In this document: positions 22,552 to 32,732 of the stretch, piece after piece
Layout of the letters: each line of letters starts with the position of its first letter
Position numbering within the stretch: position 1 is the stretch's first letter
Source: Burkholderia ubonensis
GTDB taxonomy: Bacteria; Pseudomonadota; Gammaproteobacteria; Burkholderiales; Burkholderiaceae
NCBI RefSeq assembly: GCF_902833085.1
Contig: NZ_CADFEB010000007.1
Location: forward strand, 248,001 to 312,000
Direction: 5' to 3'
Length of the DNA stretch: 64,000 nt
Translations under genes and position numbers: made by a program
The notes under the pieces: generated by a model
Told to the model about the DNA's origin: nothing
Database searches by the model: none
Seen by the model: the letters and a program-made list of their open reading frames with translations, nothing else

Positions 22552-24096
22552 ATGACAGACAAGCTGATCATTTTCGATACGACGTTGCGTGACGGTGAAC
22601 AGTCGCCCGGCGCGTCGATGACGAAGGAAGAGAAGATCCGGATCGCGAAGCATCTCGAACGGATGAAGGTCGACGTGATCGAGGCCGGCTTCGCCGCCAG
22701 CTCGAACGGCGACTTCGACGCGATCCACACGATCGCGGGCCTCGTGAAGGACAGCACGATCTGCTCGCTGGCGCGGGCGAACGACAAGGACATCCAGCGC
22801 GCGGCCGACGCGCTGAAGCCGGCGAACAGCTACCGGATCCACACGTTCATCGCGACGTCGCCGCTGCACATGGAAAAGAAGCTGCGCATGACGCCGGACC
22901 AGGTGTTCGAGCAGGCGCGCCTCGCGGTGCGCTTCGCGCGCAAGTTCACCGACAACGTCGAATTCTCGCCGGAAGACGGCAGCCGCTCGGACATGGACTT
23001 CCTCTGCCGCGTGCTGGAAGCCGTGATCGCCGAGGGCGCGACGACGATCAACATCGCCGACACGGTTGGCTACGGCGTGCCGGAACTGTACGGCAACCTC
23101 GTGAAGACGCTGCGCGAGCGCATCCCGAACTCGGACAAGGCGATCTTCTCGGTGCACTGCCACAACGACCTCGGGATGGCGGTGGCGAACTCGCTCGCCG
23201 GCGTGAAGATCGGCGGCGCGCGCCAGGTCGAATGCACGATCAACGGTCTCGGCGAGCGCGCGGGCAACACGTCGCTCGAGGAAATCGTGATGGCCGTGAA
23301 GACCCGCAAGGACTATTTCGGCCTCGACGTCGGCATCGACACGACGCAGATCGTGCCGACCTCGAAGCTCGTGTCGCAGATCACCGGCTTCGTCGTACAG
23401 CCGAACAAGGCGGTGGTCGGCGCGAACGCGTTCGCGCACGCGTCCGGCATCCACCAGGACGGCGTGCTGAAGGCGCGCGATACGTACGAGATCATGCGTG
23501 CGGAAGACGTGGGCTGGACCGCCAACAAGATCGTGCTCGGCAAGCTGTCGGGCCGCAACGCGTTCAAGCAGCGCCTGCAGGAGCTCGGCATCGCGCTCGA
23601 CAGCGAAGCGGACCTGAACGCCGCGTTCATGCGCTTCAAGGATCTGGCCGACCGCAAGGCGGAAATCTTCGACGAGGACATCATCGCGATCGTGTCCGAG
23701 GAAGCCGCGCAGGCGGCCGAGCAGGAGCACTTCAAGTTCGTGTCGCTCGCGCAGCATTCCGAGACGGGCGAGCAGCCGCACGCGAAGGTCGTGTTCGCGG
23801 TCGACGGCAAGGAGGTGACCGGCGAGGCGCGCGGCAACGGCCCGGTCGACGCGACGTTCAACGCGATCGAGGGCGAAGTGGGCAGCGGGTCCGAGTTGCT
23901 GCTGTATTCGGTCAACGCCATCACGACCGGCACGCAGGCGCAGGGCGAAGTGACGGTGCGCCTGTCGAAGAGCGGGCGGATCGTCAACGGCGTCGGCACC
24001 GATCCGGATATCGTCGCGGCGTCCGCGAAGGCCTACATTTCGGCCCTGAACAAACTGCACGCGAAGGACGACAAGGTGAATCCGCAGCGCTCGTAA
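22552..24096 (+). CDS. leuA: 2-isopropylmalate synthase
   Basis: 514 residues, first committed step of leucine biosynthesis: acetyl-CoA + 2-oxoisovalerate. The DRE-TIM metallolyase motif FDTTLRDGEQSPGASM is at the N terminus, SVHCHNDLGMAVANSLAG carries metal-binding histidines, and NAFAHASGIHQDGVLK follows. The C-terminal LeuA dimer/regulatory domain (about residues 385-510) binds leucine for feedback inhibition. ATG 22552 has GGAG 7 nt upstream; a TTG at 22540 is in frame. The gene is solitary, with its own attenuator and terminator, apart from ilvIHC. Confidence 0.97.
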   Translation: MTDKLIIFDTTLRDGEQSPGASMTKEEKIRIAKHLERMKVDVIEAGFAASSNGDFDAIHTIAGLVKDSTICSLARANDKDIQRAADALKPANSYRIHTFIATSPLHMEKKLRMTPDQVFEQARLAVRFARKFTDNVEFSPEDGSRSDMDFLCRVLEAVIAEGATTINIADTVGYGVPELYGNLVKTLRERIPNSDKAIFSVHCHNDLGMAVANSLAGVKIGGARQVECTINGLGERAGNTSLEEIVMAVKTRKDYFGLDVGIDTTQIVPTSKLVSQITGFVVQPNKAVVGANAFAHASGIHQDGVLKARDTYEIMRAEDVGWTANKIVLGKLSGRNAFKQRLQELGIALDSEADLNAAFMRFKDLADRKAEIFDEDIIAIVSEEAAQAAEQEHFKFVSLAQHSETGEQPHAKVVFAVDGKEVTGEARGNGPVDATFNAIEGEVGSGSELLLYSVNAITTGTQAQGEVTVRLSKSGRIVNGVGTDPDIVAASAKAYISALNKLHAKDDKVNPQRS

Positions 24097-24114
24097 GCGC
24101 GTCGCACGTCATCG

Positions 24115-24154
24115 AAACGCCCCGTGCGGCTCCACGCCGCCGGGGCGTTTTTTT
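24115..24154 (+). terminator. Terminator between leuA and the convergent SulP gene
   Basis: AAACGCCCCG / CGGGGCGTTT (10-bp stem; inner TGCGGC/GCCGC extends the pairing) followed by TTTT. An A-rich left side makes it bidirectional. Confidence 0.85.
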
Positions 24155-24168
24155 CATTCCGCGCCCGC

Positions 24169-25719
<1,551 letters not shown>

Positions 25720-25760
25720 GGTCGGGGGCGGTTTCGTTGGCGTGTGGGTCGGGATGAGGT

Positions 25761-26402
25761 TCAGCCGAGCGCCGGTGCGGGCGTCGCCGGCACGGGCAAG
25801 GCGTCCGCCGGCGGCGTCGCGTAGCCGGAATCCAGTTCCTTGAGGCGGCCGTCGGCGAGCGAAAAGATCCAGCCGTGCACGAGCGGCGGCCGTTCGCGGT
25901 CGCGCACGATCGGCGATGCGCGCAGCTGACGGACCTGATCGAGCACGTTCAGCTCGGCCAGGCGGTCGGCGGCGGCCGTGTCGTCGAGCCCGGCGAGCGC
26001 GCCGCGATGGCGGTGCGCGAGCGCACACAGCGGCGCGATGCGGCGCGCGACGTGCGGCAGGTCGGCGGGCGGCGGCAGCAGCGACGCGCGCACGCCGCCG
26101 CAGCCGTAGTGCCCGCAGACGATCACGTGATCGACCTCGAGCGCGCGCACCGCGTACTCGAGCACGCTCGCGCTGTTGTCGTCATCGGGCTGGAACAGGT
26201 TCGCGATGTTGCGGTGGACGAACAGGTCGCCGGGCGCGCAATGCGTGATGGTCTCGGCCGGCACGCGGCTGTCCGAGCAGCCGATCCACAGCACGCGCGG
26301 ATTCTGGCCGCGCGCGAGCGCGTCGAAGAAGCCGGGCGTGCGTTCGCGCGTTTCGCGGGCCCAGGCGATGTTGGCAACCAGCATGCTCTTGGGGCGATTC
26401 AT
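25761..26402 (-). CDS. Beta-class carbonic anhydrase
   Basis: 213 residues. Zinc ligands and catalytic dyad are intact: C42-S-D44-S-R46 and H98-x2-C101 (VCGHYGCGGV). It interconverts CO2 and bicarbonate in the cytoplasm. HGWIFSLADGRLKELDSGY near the end is usual for the bacterial Can/CynT group. The C-terminal about 20 residues are Ala/Pro-rich. It is the first gene of a two-gene unit with the SulP transporter, so it likely works on imported or exported bicarbonate. SD AGGAG precedes the ATG at 26402. Confidence 0.95.
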   Translation of the reverse strand: MNRPKSMLVANIAWARETRERTPGFFDALARGQNPRVLWIGCSDSRVPAETITHCAPGDLFVHRNIANLFQPDDDNSASVLEYAVRALEVDHVIVCGHYGCGGVRASLLPPPADLPHVARRIAPLCALAHRHRGALAGLDDTAAADRLAELNVLDQVRQLRASPIVRDRERPPLVHGWIFSLADGRLKELDSGYATPPADALPVPATPAPALG

Positions 26403-26782
26403 GAGGACTCCTTTTTGATGAAAGCAAATGAAAATCCATCGAAACGGACGAATTAGGATGCTTTCTTAACTGAAAGGTTCAATTTCGGCCGATATTAGGG
26501 GTATGCCCTAGATCAAGGGGGCAATGAAACAAATTGTTTCAAATTAAATCGAGGTAGTGCATGAGCTGCACCAGCTTGAAGCATTCATGCATCGCCGACG
26601 CGATTTCTCTAAGAGGTATGTCTGGCGGGGGATTCCGGTTAATGGTTATTGAATTTCATTGGCCCGGAAAGGATTGCCGCTCTATTTTGAGATTAAATAG
26701 GGCGACGGTAAAAAAGAAAGGCCATTCACGCAATAATTCGTGAATGGCCATTGCGGAAATACGCTGGAATCGCGCCGCGCGT
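26403..26782. other. 380-bp AT-rich intergenic region
   Basis: Much less GC-rich than its surroundings, especially 26440-26720. It holds the upstream region of the carbonic anhydrase gene, a perfect inverted repeat GAAACAA-A-TTGTTTC (26526-26540), a GGG-TATG-CCC element near 26498, and a terminator at 26720-26749. A 60-codon frame (26561-26743, +) has GAGG 8 nt before its ATG but no recognisable similarity and ends inside the terminator. I do not call it a gene. The region could hold a small RNA or an operator cluster. Confidence 0.5.
26720..26749 (-). terminator. Terminator of the minus-strand lipoprotein gene
   Basis: GGCCATTCACG / CGTGAATGGCC, 11-bp perfect stem with an 8-nt AT loop. On the minus strand it is followed by TTTCTTTTTT. 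Confidence 0.9.
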
Positions 26783-27283
26783 TCAGAAAAGATTGCGGCG
26801 ATCGGGATCGTGCAGCGGATCGGGGGTTTTCTGCGTGAGCCGCAGGATGCCCTGGCTGTCGAAATAGAAGCTGTACATCATGTACCAGACGTTGTCCTCG
26901 AGGTAGCGGTAGGTCCATGCCTCGCGCTTCATCAGCGGAAAGTAGGACGTCTCGACCGGACGGCCGAAATTGACGAGGACGTCGGTCTTGGTCCACTTGC
27001 CGATTTCCGCGCGGTAGAACTCGTTCGGCTGCAGCACCTGTCGAACGTTGACGATCTTGCCGGACCCGTCGACGTCGGCCGCGACCGTGATCTCGCCCAT
27101 CGGCTGGGTCGGCCACATCAGGCGCTTGCCGCCGCCGGGCAGGTCGTAGATTTCGCGCGGCGGGCCCATGCGCGCGACGATCGCCGACTGGTCCTGGCCG
27201 GCCTGATATTGCTGCCATGGCTGTGCGCAACCGGCGAACAGCGCCGCCACGCAGGCGAGCAGCACCGGGACACGAATACGCAT
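26783..27283 (-). CDS. Outer-membrane lipoprotein, BamE/OmlA-like
   Basis: 166 residues. The signal peptide ends in a lipobox, LFAGC, with the lipidated Cys near residue 19. The mature part starts AQPWQQYQAGQDQSAIVARMGPPREIYDLPGGGKRLMW, resembling the SmpA/OmlA (BamE) domain repeated twice: the second copy is KWTKTDVLVNFGRPVETSYFPLMKREAWTYRYLEDN. A duplicated domain differs from BamE itself. It probably sits at the periplasmic face of the outer membrane; a link to the BAM complex is only suggested by the fold. ATG 27283 has GGAG 7 nt upstream. Confidence 0.8.
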   Translation of the reverse strand: MRIRVPVLLACVAALFAGCAQPWQQYQAGQDQSAIVARMGPPREIYDLPGGGKRLMWPTQPMGEITVAADVDGSGKIVNVRQVLQPNEFYRAEIGKWTKTDVLVNFGRPVETSYFPLMKREAWTYRYLEDNVWYMMYSFYFDSQGILRLTQKTPDPLHDPDRRNLF

Positions 27284-27390
27284 GTGTTTCTCCAAGAATC
27301 AGGGGGAATACGCATGTTGTATCACGGACCGCGCATTCCGGCGCGCGGCCCGGAAAAATTCGGTGCGGGATCGCGCAAGCGCGCGCTCGC

Positions 27391-27420
27391 TTGCCCGCGC
27401 GGGGCGCCCGGGCCTATGAT
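27391..27420 (+). promoter_or_regulatory. Promoter for the LivK-like gene
   Basis: TTGCCC (27391-27396), 18-bp spacer, TATGAT (27415-27420); the start codon lies 38 nt downstream. Confidence 0.5.
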
Positions 27421-27457
27421 CCGCGCTTCTCACGCGGATTCGGGGGCAGGCAGGCCG

Positions 27458-28717
27458 ATGCAGATATGGAAGCGTTGCGCGCTCGCATGGAGCGCGGGCT
27501 GGGTGCTGGCGTCGTCGGCGTTCGCGGGCGGCGAGCCGGTGCGCATCGCGCTGATCGAGGGCATGTCCGGCCCGTTCGCGAACGCGGGCGCCGCGGTCGA
27601 GCGCAACCTGCGGTTCGGCGTCGAGCGGGTCAACGCGGCCGGCGGCGTGAAGCTGCGCGACGGCGCGCATCCGCTCGAACTCGTCGTGCTCGACAGCAAG
27701 GGCAGCCCGGAAGAGGCGCTGGTGCAACTGCGCGCGGCGGCGGACCGGCGCGTCGGCTTCGTCGCGCAAGGCAACAGCTCGGCGGTCGCGGCCGCGCTGG
27801 TCGCGGCGCTCGACAAGCAGAACGCCCGCAACCCGGACGCCCGGATGCTGTTCCTCAATTACTCGGCCGACGACCCGGCGCTGACGGGGGCGCGCTGCAG
27901 CTTCTGGCACTTCCGCTTCGACGCGCACGCGGGGATGCGGATGGCGGCGCTCGCCGACGTGATGGCGCGCGATCGCGCGCTGCGCAAGGTCTACCTGCTG
28001 AACCAGGACTACAGCTTCGGACATGACGTCAGCACGCTCGCGCGCCAGGCGCTGGCCGCGCGGCGGCCGGACGTGGCGGTGGCCGGTGACGAATTCCATC
28101 CGATCGGGCGCATCAAGGATTTCGCGCCGTACGTCGCGAAGATCCGCGCGAGCGGCGCGGACGCCGTCGTGACCGGCAACTGGGGCAACGACCTGACGCT
28201 GCTCGTCAAGGCTGCGCGCGAGCAGGGCCTGAACGCGAAGTTCTACACGTTCTACGGCAACAGCCTGGGCGCACCGGCGGCGCTCGGCGATGCGGGCGTC
28301 GGGCGGGTCGTGGCGGTTGCCGACTGGCACCCGAACGCGGGCGGCGAGAAATCCGACGCGTTCTACCGCGCGTTCCGGACCCGCTTCCCGGCCGCGCAGG
28401 ACGATTACCCGGTGCTGCGGATGAGCCTGATGATCGAGATGGTGGCGGCGGCCATGAACCGGGCCGGCTCGGCCGATCCGGTGGCGGTCGCGCGTGCGCT
28501 CGAGGGCCTGTCGTTCGATAACGGCTTCCACGCGTCGCGAATGCGCGCACAGGATCACCAGCTGACCCAGCCCCTTTACGTGATGGAGATGGACAAGGCC
28601 GGCACGCCGGGCGTGCGGTTCGACAACGAGGGTTCGGGCTACGGGTTTCGCACCGTGCTGGCGGTCCCGCCGCCGCAGGCGGATGCGCCGTCGACGTGCA
28701 CGATGACGCGTCCGTGA
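27458..28717 (+). CDS. Periplasmic LivK-type ABC substrate-binding protein, orphan
   Basis: 419 residues. Signal peptide MQIWKRCALAWSAGWVLASSAFA, then a type I periplasmic binding fold (VRIALIEGMSGPFANAGAAVERNLRFGVERVNAAGGV). Later segments VYLLNQDYSFGHDVSTLARQAL and YVAKIRASGADAVVTGNWGNDLTLLVKAAREQG are typical of the branched-chain amino acid/amide receptor family. No liv permease or ATPase genes are adjacent, so it either shares a transporter encoded elsewhere or acts as a sensor. Family members in Burkholderia bind varied ligands; this one cannot be predicted. Note several Cys (GARCSFWHF, PSTCTMT), unusual for such proteins. Confidence 0.85.
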   Translation: MQIWKRCALAWSAGWVLASSAFAGGEPVRIALIEGMSGPFANAGAAVERNLRFGVERVNAAGGVKLRDGAHPLELVVLDSKGSPEEALVQLRAAADRRVGFVAQGNSSAVAAALVAALDKQNARNPDARMLFLNYSADDPALTGARCSFWHFRFDAHAGMRMAALADVMARDRALRKVYLLNQDYSFGHDVSTLARQALAARRPDVAVAGDEFHPIGRIKDFAPYVAKIRASGADAVVTGNWGNDLTLLVKAAREQGLNAKFYTFYGNSLGAPAALGDAGVGRVVAVADWHPNAGGEKSDAFYRAFRTRFPAAQDDYPVLRMSLMIEMVAAAMNRAGSADPVAVARALEGLSFDNGFHASRMRAQDHQLTQPLYVMEMDKAGTPGVRFDNEGSGYGFRTVLAVPPPQADAPSTCTMTRP

Positions 28718-28725
28718 CAAAGCGG

Positions 28726-28754
28726 TTCGGATCGTTGCGGAGTTGTGCTAGAAT
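28726..28754 (+). promoter_or_regulatory. rpsO promoter
   Basis: TTCGGA (28726-28731), 17-bp spacer, TAGAAT (28749-28754). Predicted start about 60 nt before the rpsO ATG. Confidence 0.55.
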
Positions 28755-28822
28755 GCGGGCCGGTTGTAAATCACGGCACGGCCATTCTTCCGTGTCCGCC
28801 TGTTCGTTAGAAAGGAAATCAA

Positions 28823-29092
28823 ATGTCTGTCGCAGATATCAAGAAGTCGGAAGTCGTTGCTCAGTTCGCACGTGGCACCAATGACACGGGTTCGCCCGAA
28901 GTGCAGGTCGCACTGCTGACCGCACGCATCGTGGAACTGACGGGTCACTTCAAGACCCACGCGAAGGATCACCACAGCCGCCGCGGCCTGCTGCGCATGG
29001 TGAGCCGCCGCCGCAAGCTGCTCGACTACCTCAAGGGCAAGGATGCCGACCGTTACCGCGCACTGATCGAGAAGCTGGGTCTGCGTAAGTAA
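28823..29092 (+). CDS. rpsO: 30S ribosomal protein S15
   Basis: 89 residues, full length. The core GSPEVQVALLTARIVELTGHFKTHAKDHHSRRGLLRMVSRRRKLLDYL is the 16S rRNA-binding helix region that joins the platform of the small subunit. SD AAAGGAAAT precedes the ATG. As in E. coli, it lies directly upstream of pnp. A terminator-like hairpin separates the two, so read-through is likely only partial. Confidence 0.98.
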   Translation: MSVADIKKSEVVAQFARGTNDTGSPEVQVALLTARIVELTGHFKTHAKDHHSRRGLLRMVSRRRKLLDYLKGKDADRYRALIEKLGLRK

Positions 29093-29115
29093 TCGGCGCG
29101 ATTGCCGTCATCAAG

Positions 29116-29154
29116 ATGCCTGTGTCAGTGCGCTGATGCAGGCATTTTGTTTTT
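29116..29154 (+). terminator. Terminator after rpsO
   Basis: ATGCCTG / CAGGCAT stem with a 16-nt loop containing further pairing, followed by TTTGTTTTT. Confidence 0.8.
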
Positions 29155-29245
29155 GCGCGGTGCGTAGCGTCGCGCGCACCGCGGGTTGTCCGGCCGTCTG
29201 GCGCCGGGCTGCCCGAACGGCCGATACCGGGGGCGGGATTTGTGT

Positions 29246-29284
29246 CATTCCAGCGCGGCGCTGCATGCGTGCCGCGCTGGAATG
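29246..29284 (+). promoter_or_regulatory. 14-bp stem-loop in the pnp leader
   Basis: Perfect 14-bp stem CATTCCAGCGCGGC / GCCGCGCTGGAATG with an 11-nt loop, 100 nt before the pnp start, followed by GCATAAAAAACAC. In E. coli a long pnp leader hairpin is cut by RNase III as part of PNPase autoregulation; this stem is a structural candidate for the same role. A terminator role is less likely because the downstream tract is A-rich. Confidence 0.5.
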
Positions 29285-29383
29285 GCATAAAAAACACACC
29301 TTGCTCCGGGTGAATCGGCCGGGACGCCGCCGCAACGGTCCGCCGGCGCGGCGAATGTTATGAACGAATCCAAAGGAGCAACC

Positions 29384-31531
29384 ATGTCCATGTTCAACAA
29401 GGTCGTGAAGGAATTCCAGTGGGGCCAGCACAAGGTGCGCCTCGAAACCGGTGAAATCGCCCGCCAGGCGAGCGGCGCCGTGATCGTCGACGTCGAAGAC
29501 ACCGTCGTGCTCGCGACCGTCGTCGGCGCGAAGTCGGCGAAGCCGGGCCAGGATTTCTTCCCGCTGACCGTCGACTACATCGAAAAGACCTACTCGGCCG
29601 GCAAGATCCCGGGCGGCTTCTTCCGCCGCGAAGGCCGTCCGTCGGAGCACGAGACGCTGACGTCGCGCCTGATCGACCGTCCGCTGCGCCCGCTGTTCCC
29701 GGAAGGCTTCTACAACGAAGTGCAGGTCGTGATCCATGTGCTGTCCGTGAACCCGGAAGTCCCGGCGGACATCCCCGCGCTGATCGGCGCATCGGCGGCG
29801 CTCGCCGTGTCGGGCCTGCCGTTCAACGGCCCGGTCGGTGCCGCGCGCGTCGCGTACATCGACAACGCCTACGTGCTGAACCCGACGCGTGACCAGATCA
29901 AGGCGTCGAGCCTCGACCTCGTCGTCGCGGGTACGGAACGCGCGGTGCTGATGGTCGAGTCGGAAGCCGACCAGCTGTCGGAAGACGTGATGCTGGGCGC
30001 CGTGGTGTTCGGCCACGAGCAGATGCAGATCGCGATCGACGCGATCCACGACCTCGTGCGCGACGGCGGCAAGCCCGAGTGGGACTGGCAGCCGGCGCCG
30101 AAGAACGAGGCGCTGATCGCACGCGTGACCGAGCTGGCGCAGAACGACCTGCTCGCCGCTTACCAGCTCCGCGACAAGCAGGCGCGCTCGACGAAGCTGA
30201 AGGAAGTCTACGCGGCGACCTCGGCAAAGCTCGAGGAAGACGCGCTGGCGGCCGGTACGGTCGCGGCCGACAAGGCCACCGTCGGCAACGTGCTGTTCGA
30301 CATCGAGGCGAAGATCGTCCGTTCGCAGATCCTGAACGGCGAGCCGCGCATCGACGGCCGCGACACGCGCACCGTGCGCCCGATCGAGATCCGCACCGGC
30401 GTGCTGCCGCGCACCCACGGCTCGGCGCTGTTCACGCGCGGCGAAACGCAGGCGCTCGTCGTCGCGACGCTCGGCACCAAGGGTGACGAGCAGATCATCG
30501 ACGCGCTCGAAGGCGAATACCGCGAGCGCTTCATGCTCCACTACAACATGCCCCCGTTCGCGACCGGCGAAACGGGCCGCGTCGGCTCGCCGAAGCGCCG
30601 CGAAATCGGCCACGGCCGCCTCGCGAAGCGTGCGCTGGTCAAGTGCCTGCCGAGCGCCGATGAATTCGGCTACTCGATCCGCGTCGTGTCGGAAATCACC
30701 GAGTCGAACGGTTCGTCGTCGATGGCGTCGGTGTGCGGCGGCTGCCTCGCGCTGATGGACGCCGGCGTGCCGATGAAGGCGCACGTCGCGGGCATCGCGA
30801 TGGGCCTGATCCTCGAAGGCAACAAGTTCGCGGTGCTGACCGATATCCTCGGCGACGAAGATCACCTCGGCGACATGGACTTCAAGGTCGCGGGCACCGA
30901 GCAAGGCGTGACCGCGCTGCAGATGGACATCAAGATCCAGGGCATCACGAAGGAAATCATGCAGGTCGCGCTCGCGCAGGCGAAGGAAGGCCGCATGCAC
31001 ATCCTCGGCAAGATGACGGCGGCGGTCTCCGGCGCGAACACGCAGCTGTCGGAATTCGCACCGCGCATGATCACGATCAAGATCAACCCGGAAAAGATCC
31101 GCGACGTGATCGGCAAGGGCGGTTCGGTGATCCGTGCGCTGACCGAGGAAACCGGCACGACGATCGACATCTCGGACGACGGCGTCGTGACGATCGCGAG
31201 CACGAACAGCGAAGGCATGGCTGAGGCGAAGAAGCGCATCGAGAACATCACGGCCGAGATCGAAGTCGGCCAGGTGTACGAAGGCACGGTGCTGAAGCTG
31301 CTCGATTTCGGCGCGATCGTGAACCTGCTGCCGGGCAAGGACGGCCTGCTGCACATCTCGGAAATCGTCAACGAGCGCGTGAAGGACATCAACGACTACC
31401 TGAAGGAAGGTCAGCAGGTCAAGGTCAAGGTGATCCAGACGGACGAGAAGGGTCGCGTGCGCCTGTCGGCGAAGGCGCTCCTGAACGAAGCGGCGGCAGC
31501 GTCGCACACGGATACGCCGCCGCAGCAGTAA
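29384..31531 (+). CDS. pnp: Polynucleotide phosphorylase
   Basis: 715 residues. Two RNase PH domains (about 1-235 and 300-545) separated by a helical linker; FFRREGRPSEHETLTSRLIDRPLRPLFPEGF and EYRERFMLHYNMPPF are diagnostic, and the catalytic core includes GTEQGVTALQMDIKIQG. A KH domain (about 555-615, VIGKGGSVIRALTEETGTTIDI) and an S1 domain (about 620-690, GQVYEGTVLKLLDFGAIVNLLPGKDGLLHISEI) follow. It degrades RNA phosphorolytically 3' to 5' and is part of the degradosome. The ATG at 29384 follows AAAGGAG; an in-frame ATG at 29360 lies before that SD and is not used. Confidence 0.98.
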   Translation: MSMFNKVVKEFQWGQHKVRLETGEIARQASGAVIVDVEDTVVLATVVGAKSAKPGQDFFPLTVDYIEKTYSAGKIPGGFFRREGRPSEHETLTSRLIDRPLRPLFPEGFYNEVQVVIHVLSVNPEVPADIPALIGASAALAVSGLPFNGPVGAARVAYIDNAYVLNPTRDQIKASSLDLVVAGTERAVLMVESEADQLSEDVMLGAVVFGHEQMQIAIDAIHDLVRDGGKPEWDWQPAPKNEALIARVTELAQNDLLAAYQLRDKQARSTKLKEVYAATSAKLEEDALAAGTVAADKATVGNVLFDIEAKIVRSQILNGEPRIDGRDTRTVRPIEIRTGVLPRTHGSALFTRGETQALVVATLGTKGDEQIIDALEGEYRERFMLHYNMPPFATGETGRVGSPKRREIGHGRLAKRALVKCLPSADEFGYSIRVVSEITESNGSSSMASVCGGCLALMDAGVPMKAHVAGIAMGLILEGNKFAVLTDILGDEDHLGDMDFKVAGTEQGVTALQMDIKIQGITKEIMQVALAQAKEGRMHILGKMTAAVSGANTQLSEFAPRMITIKINPEKIRDVIGKGGSVIRALTEETGTTIDISDDGVVTIASTNSEGMAEAKKRIENITAEIEVGQVYEGTVLKLLDFGAIVNLLPGKDGLLHISEIVNERVKDINDYLKEGQQVKVKVIQTDEKGRVRLSAKALLNEAAAASHTDTPPQQ

Positions 31532-31546
31532 GCGGACGGGCGTACG

Positions 31547-31584
31547 AACGGCCGGCTGCGCGAAAGCGCGCCGGCCGTTTTTTC
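31547..31584 (+). terminator. Terminator after pnp
   Basis: AACGGCCGGC / GCCGGCCGTT, 10-bp stem with an inner GCGC/GCGC helix, followed by TTTTTT. Confidence 0.9.
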
Positions 31585-31657
31585 TGTAGGATCGGGGCGC
31601 GCGCAGTGGACGCGCGTAGCAGACGCGCAATCCGATCCCGATCCCGGAGCAAAGCTC

Positions 31658-32677
31658 ATGAAAGCCATCGAAATCACCGAATTCGGCGCCCCCGACGTCC
31701 TGAAGCTCGCCGAGCGTCCGCGCCCCGAGCCGCAGCGCGGCGAAGTGCTGATCAAGGTGGCGGCCTCCGGCGTCAACCGTCCGGACGTGTTCCAGCGCAA
31801 GGGCGCGTATGCGCCGCCGCCGGGCGCGCCGGATCTGCCGGGCCTCGAGGTCGCGGGCGAGATCGTCGGCGGCGATCTGTCCGATTCCGCGCTCAATCCG
31901 TTCGGCCTGAAGCTCGGCGATCGCGTGTGCGCGTTGCTGGCGGGCGGCGGCTATGCCGAATATGCGGTGGCGCCGCTGCCGCAGTGCCTGCCGGTGCCGG
32001 ATGGCCTGACGGACATCGAGGCCGCATCGCTGCCGGAGACGTACTTCACGGTGTGGAGCAACGTGTTCGACCGCGCGCTGCTCGGCGCGGGCGAGGGCGG
32101 CGAGCAGGAGACGCTGCTCGTGCAGGGCGGCTCGAGCGGCATCGGCGTGACGGCGATTCAGCTCGCGCACGCGCTCGGTTTCCGCGTGTTCGCAACGGCG
32201 GGCAATGCCGACAAGTGCCGTGCGTGCGAAGCGCTCGGTGCGGAGCGCGCGATCAACTACAAGACCGAGGATTTCGTCGAGGTCGTGAAATCGCTGACGC
32301 ATGATCGCGGCGTCGACGTGATTCTCGACATGGTCGCGGGCGCGTACGTGCCGCGCGAGCTGTCCGCGCTCGCGGATGGCGGCCGCCTCGTGCTGATCGC
32401 GCTGCTCGGCGGCGCGAAGGCCGAGATCAATCTGAACGAGATCCTGCGCCGCCGGCTGACGGTGACGGGCTCGACGCTGCGTCCGCGTCCGGTGGAGTTC
32501 AAGGCGCGCATCGCCGCGCAACTGAAGGCGCGTGTGTGGCCGTTGTTCGGCGAGGGTCGCATCAAGCCGGTGATCTACCGCGTGCTGCCGGCCGCGGAGG
32601 CTGCGCAGGCGCATGCGCTGATGGAAAGCGGCGAGCATATCGGCAAGATCATGCTCGATTGGGGTGCGAACAGCTGA
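31658..32677 (+). CDS. NAD(P)H-quinone oxidoreductase, medium-chain (PIG3/TED2-like)
   Basis: 339 residues of the MDR superfamily. An N-terminal GroES-like domain (MKAIEITEFGAPDVLKLAERPRPEPQRGEVLIKV) carries ASGVNRPDVFQRKGAYAPPPGAPDLPGLEVAGEI, which has no zinc-binding Cys/His pattern and marks the quinone-reductase/PIG3 group. The Rossmann domain motif is VQGGSSGIGVTAIQLAHALG. It likely reduces quinones or other electrophiles with NADPH in the cytoplasm. It stands alone between the pnp terminator and the tpiA promoter. Confidence 0.92.
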   Translation: MKAIEITEFGAPDVLKLAERPRPEPQRGEVLIKVAASGVNRPDVFQRKGAYAPPPGAPDLPGLEVAGEIVGGDLSDSALNPFGLKLGDRVCALLAGGGYAEYAVAPLPQCLPVPDGLTDIEAASLPETYFTVWSNVFDRALLGAGEGGEQETLLVQGGSSGIGVTAIQLAHALGFRVFATAGNADKCRACEALGAERAINYKTEDFVEVVKSLTHDRGVDVILDMVAGAYVPRELSALADGGRLVLIALLGGAKAEINLNEILRRRLTVTGSTLRPRPVEFKARIAAQLKARVWPLFGEGRIKPVIYRVLPAAEAAQAHALMESGEHIGKIMLDWGANS

Positions 32678-32732
32678 CCGGCCGGCCGCGCCTCGCCGGT
32701 CACACCGGCCGGCCGCGCTTGACATGCGCGGT

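Noticed and set aside
26540..26650. A 35-codon minus-strand fragment ending LREIASAMHECFKLVQLMHYLDLI
   Set aside because: No start codon near its beginning and no recognised family; could be chance or a remnant.
26561..26743. A 60-codon plus-strand ORF with a GAGG site in the AT-rich gap
   Set aside because: Unrecognised sequence ending in the terminator of the opposite-strand gene; kept only as part of a finding.
29246..29284. The pnp leader stem as the rpsO terminator
   Set aside because: A better terminator with a U-tract lies at 29116-29154; the stem is followed by A-rich sequence.
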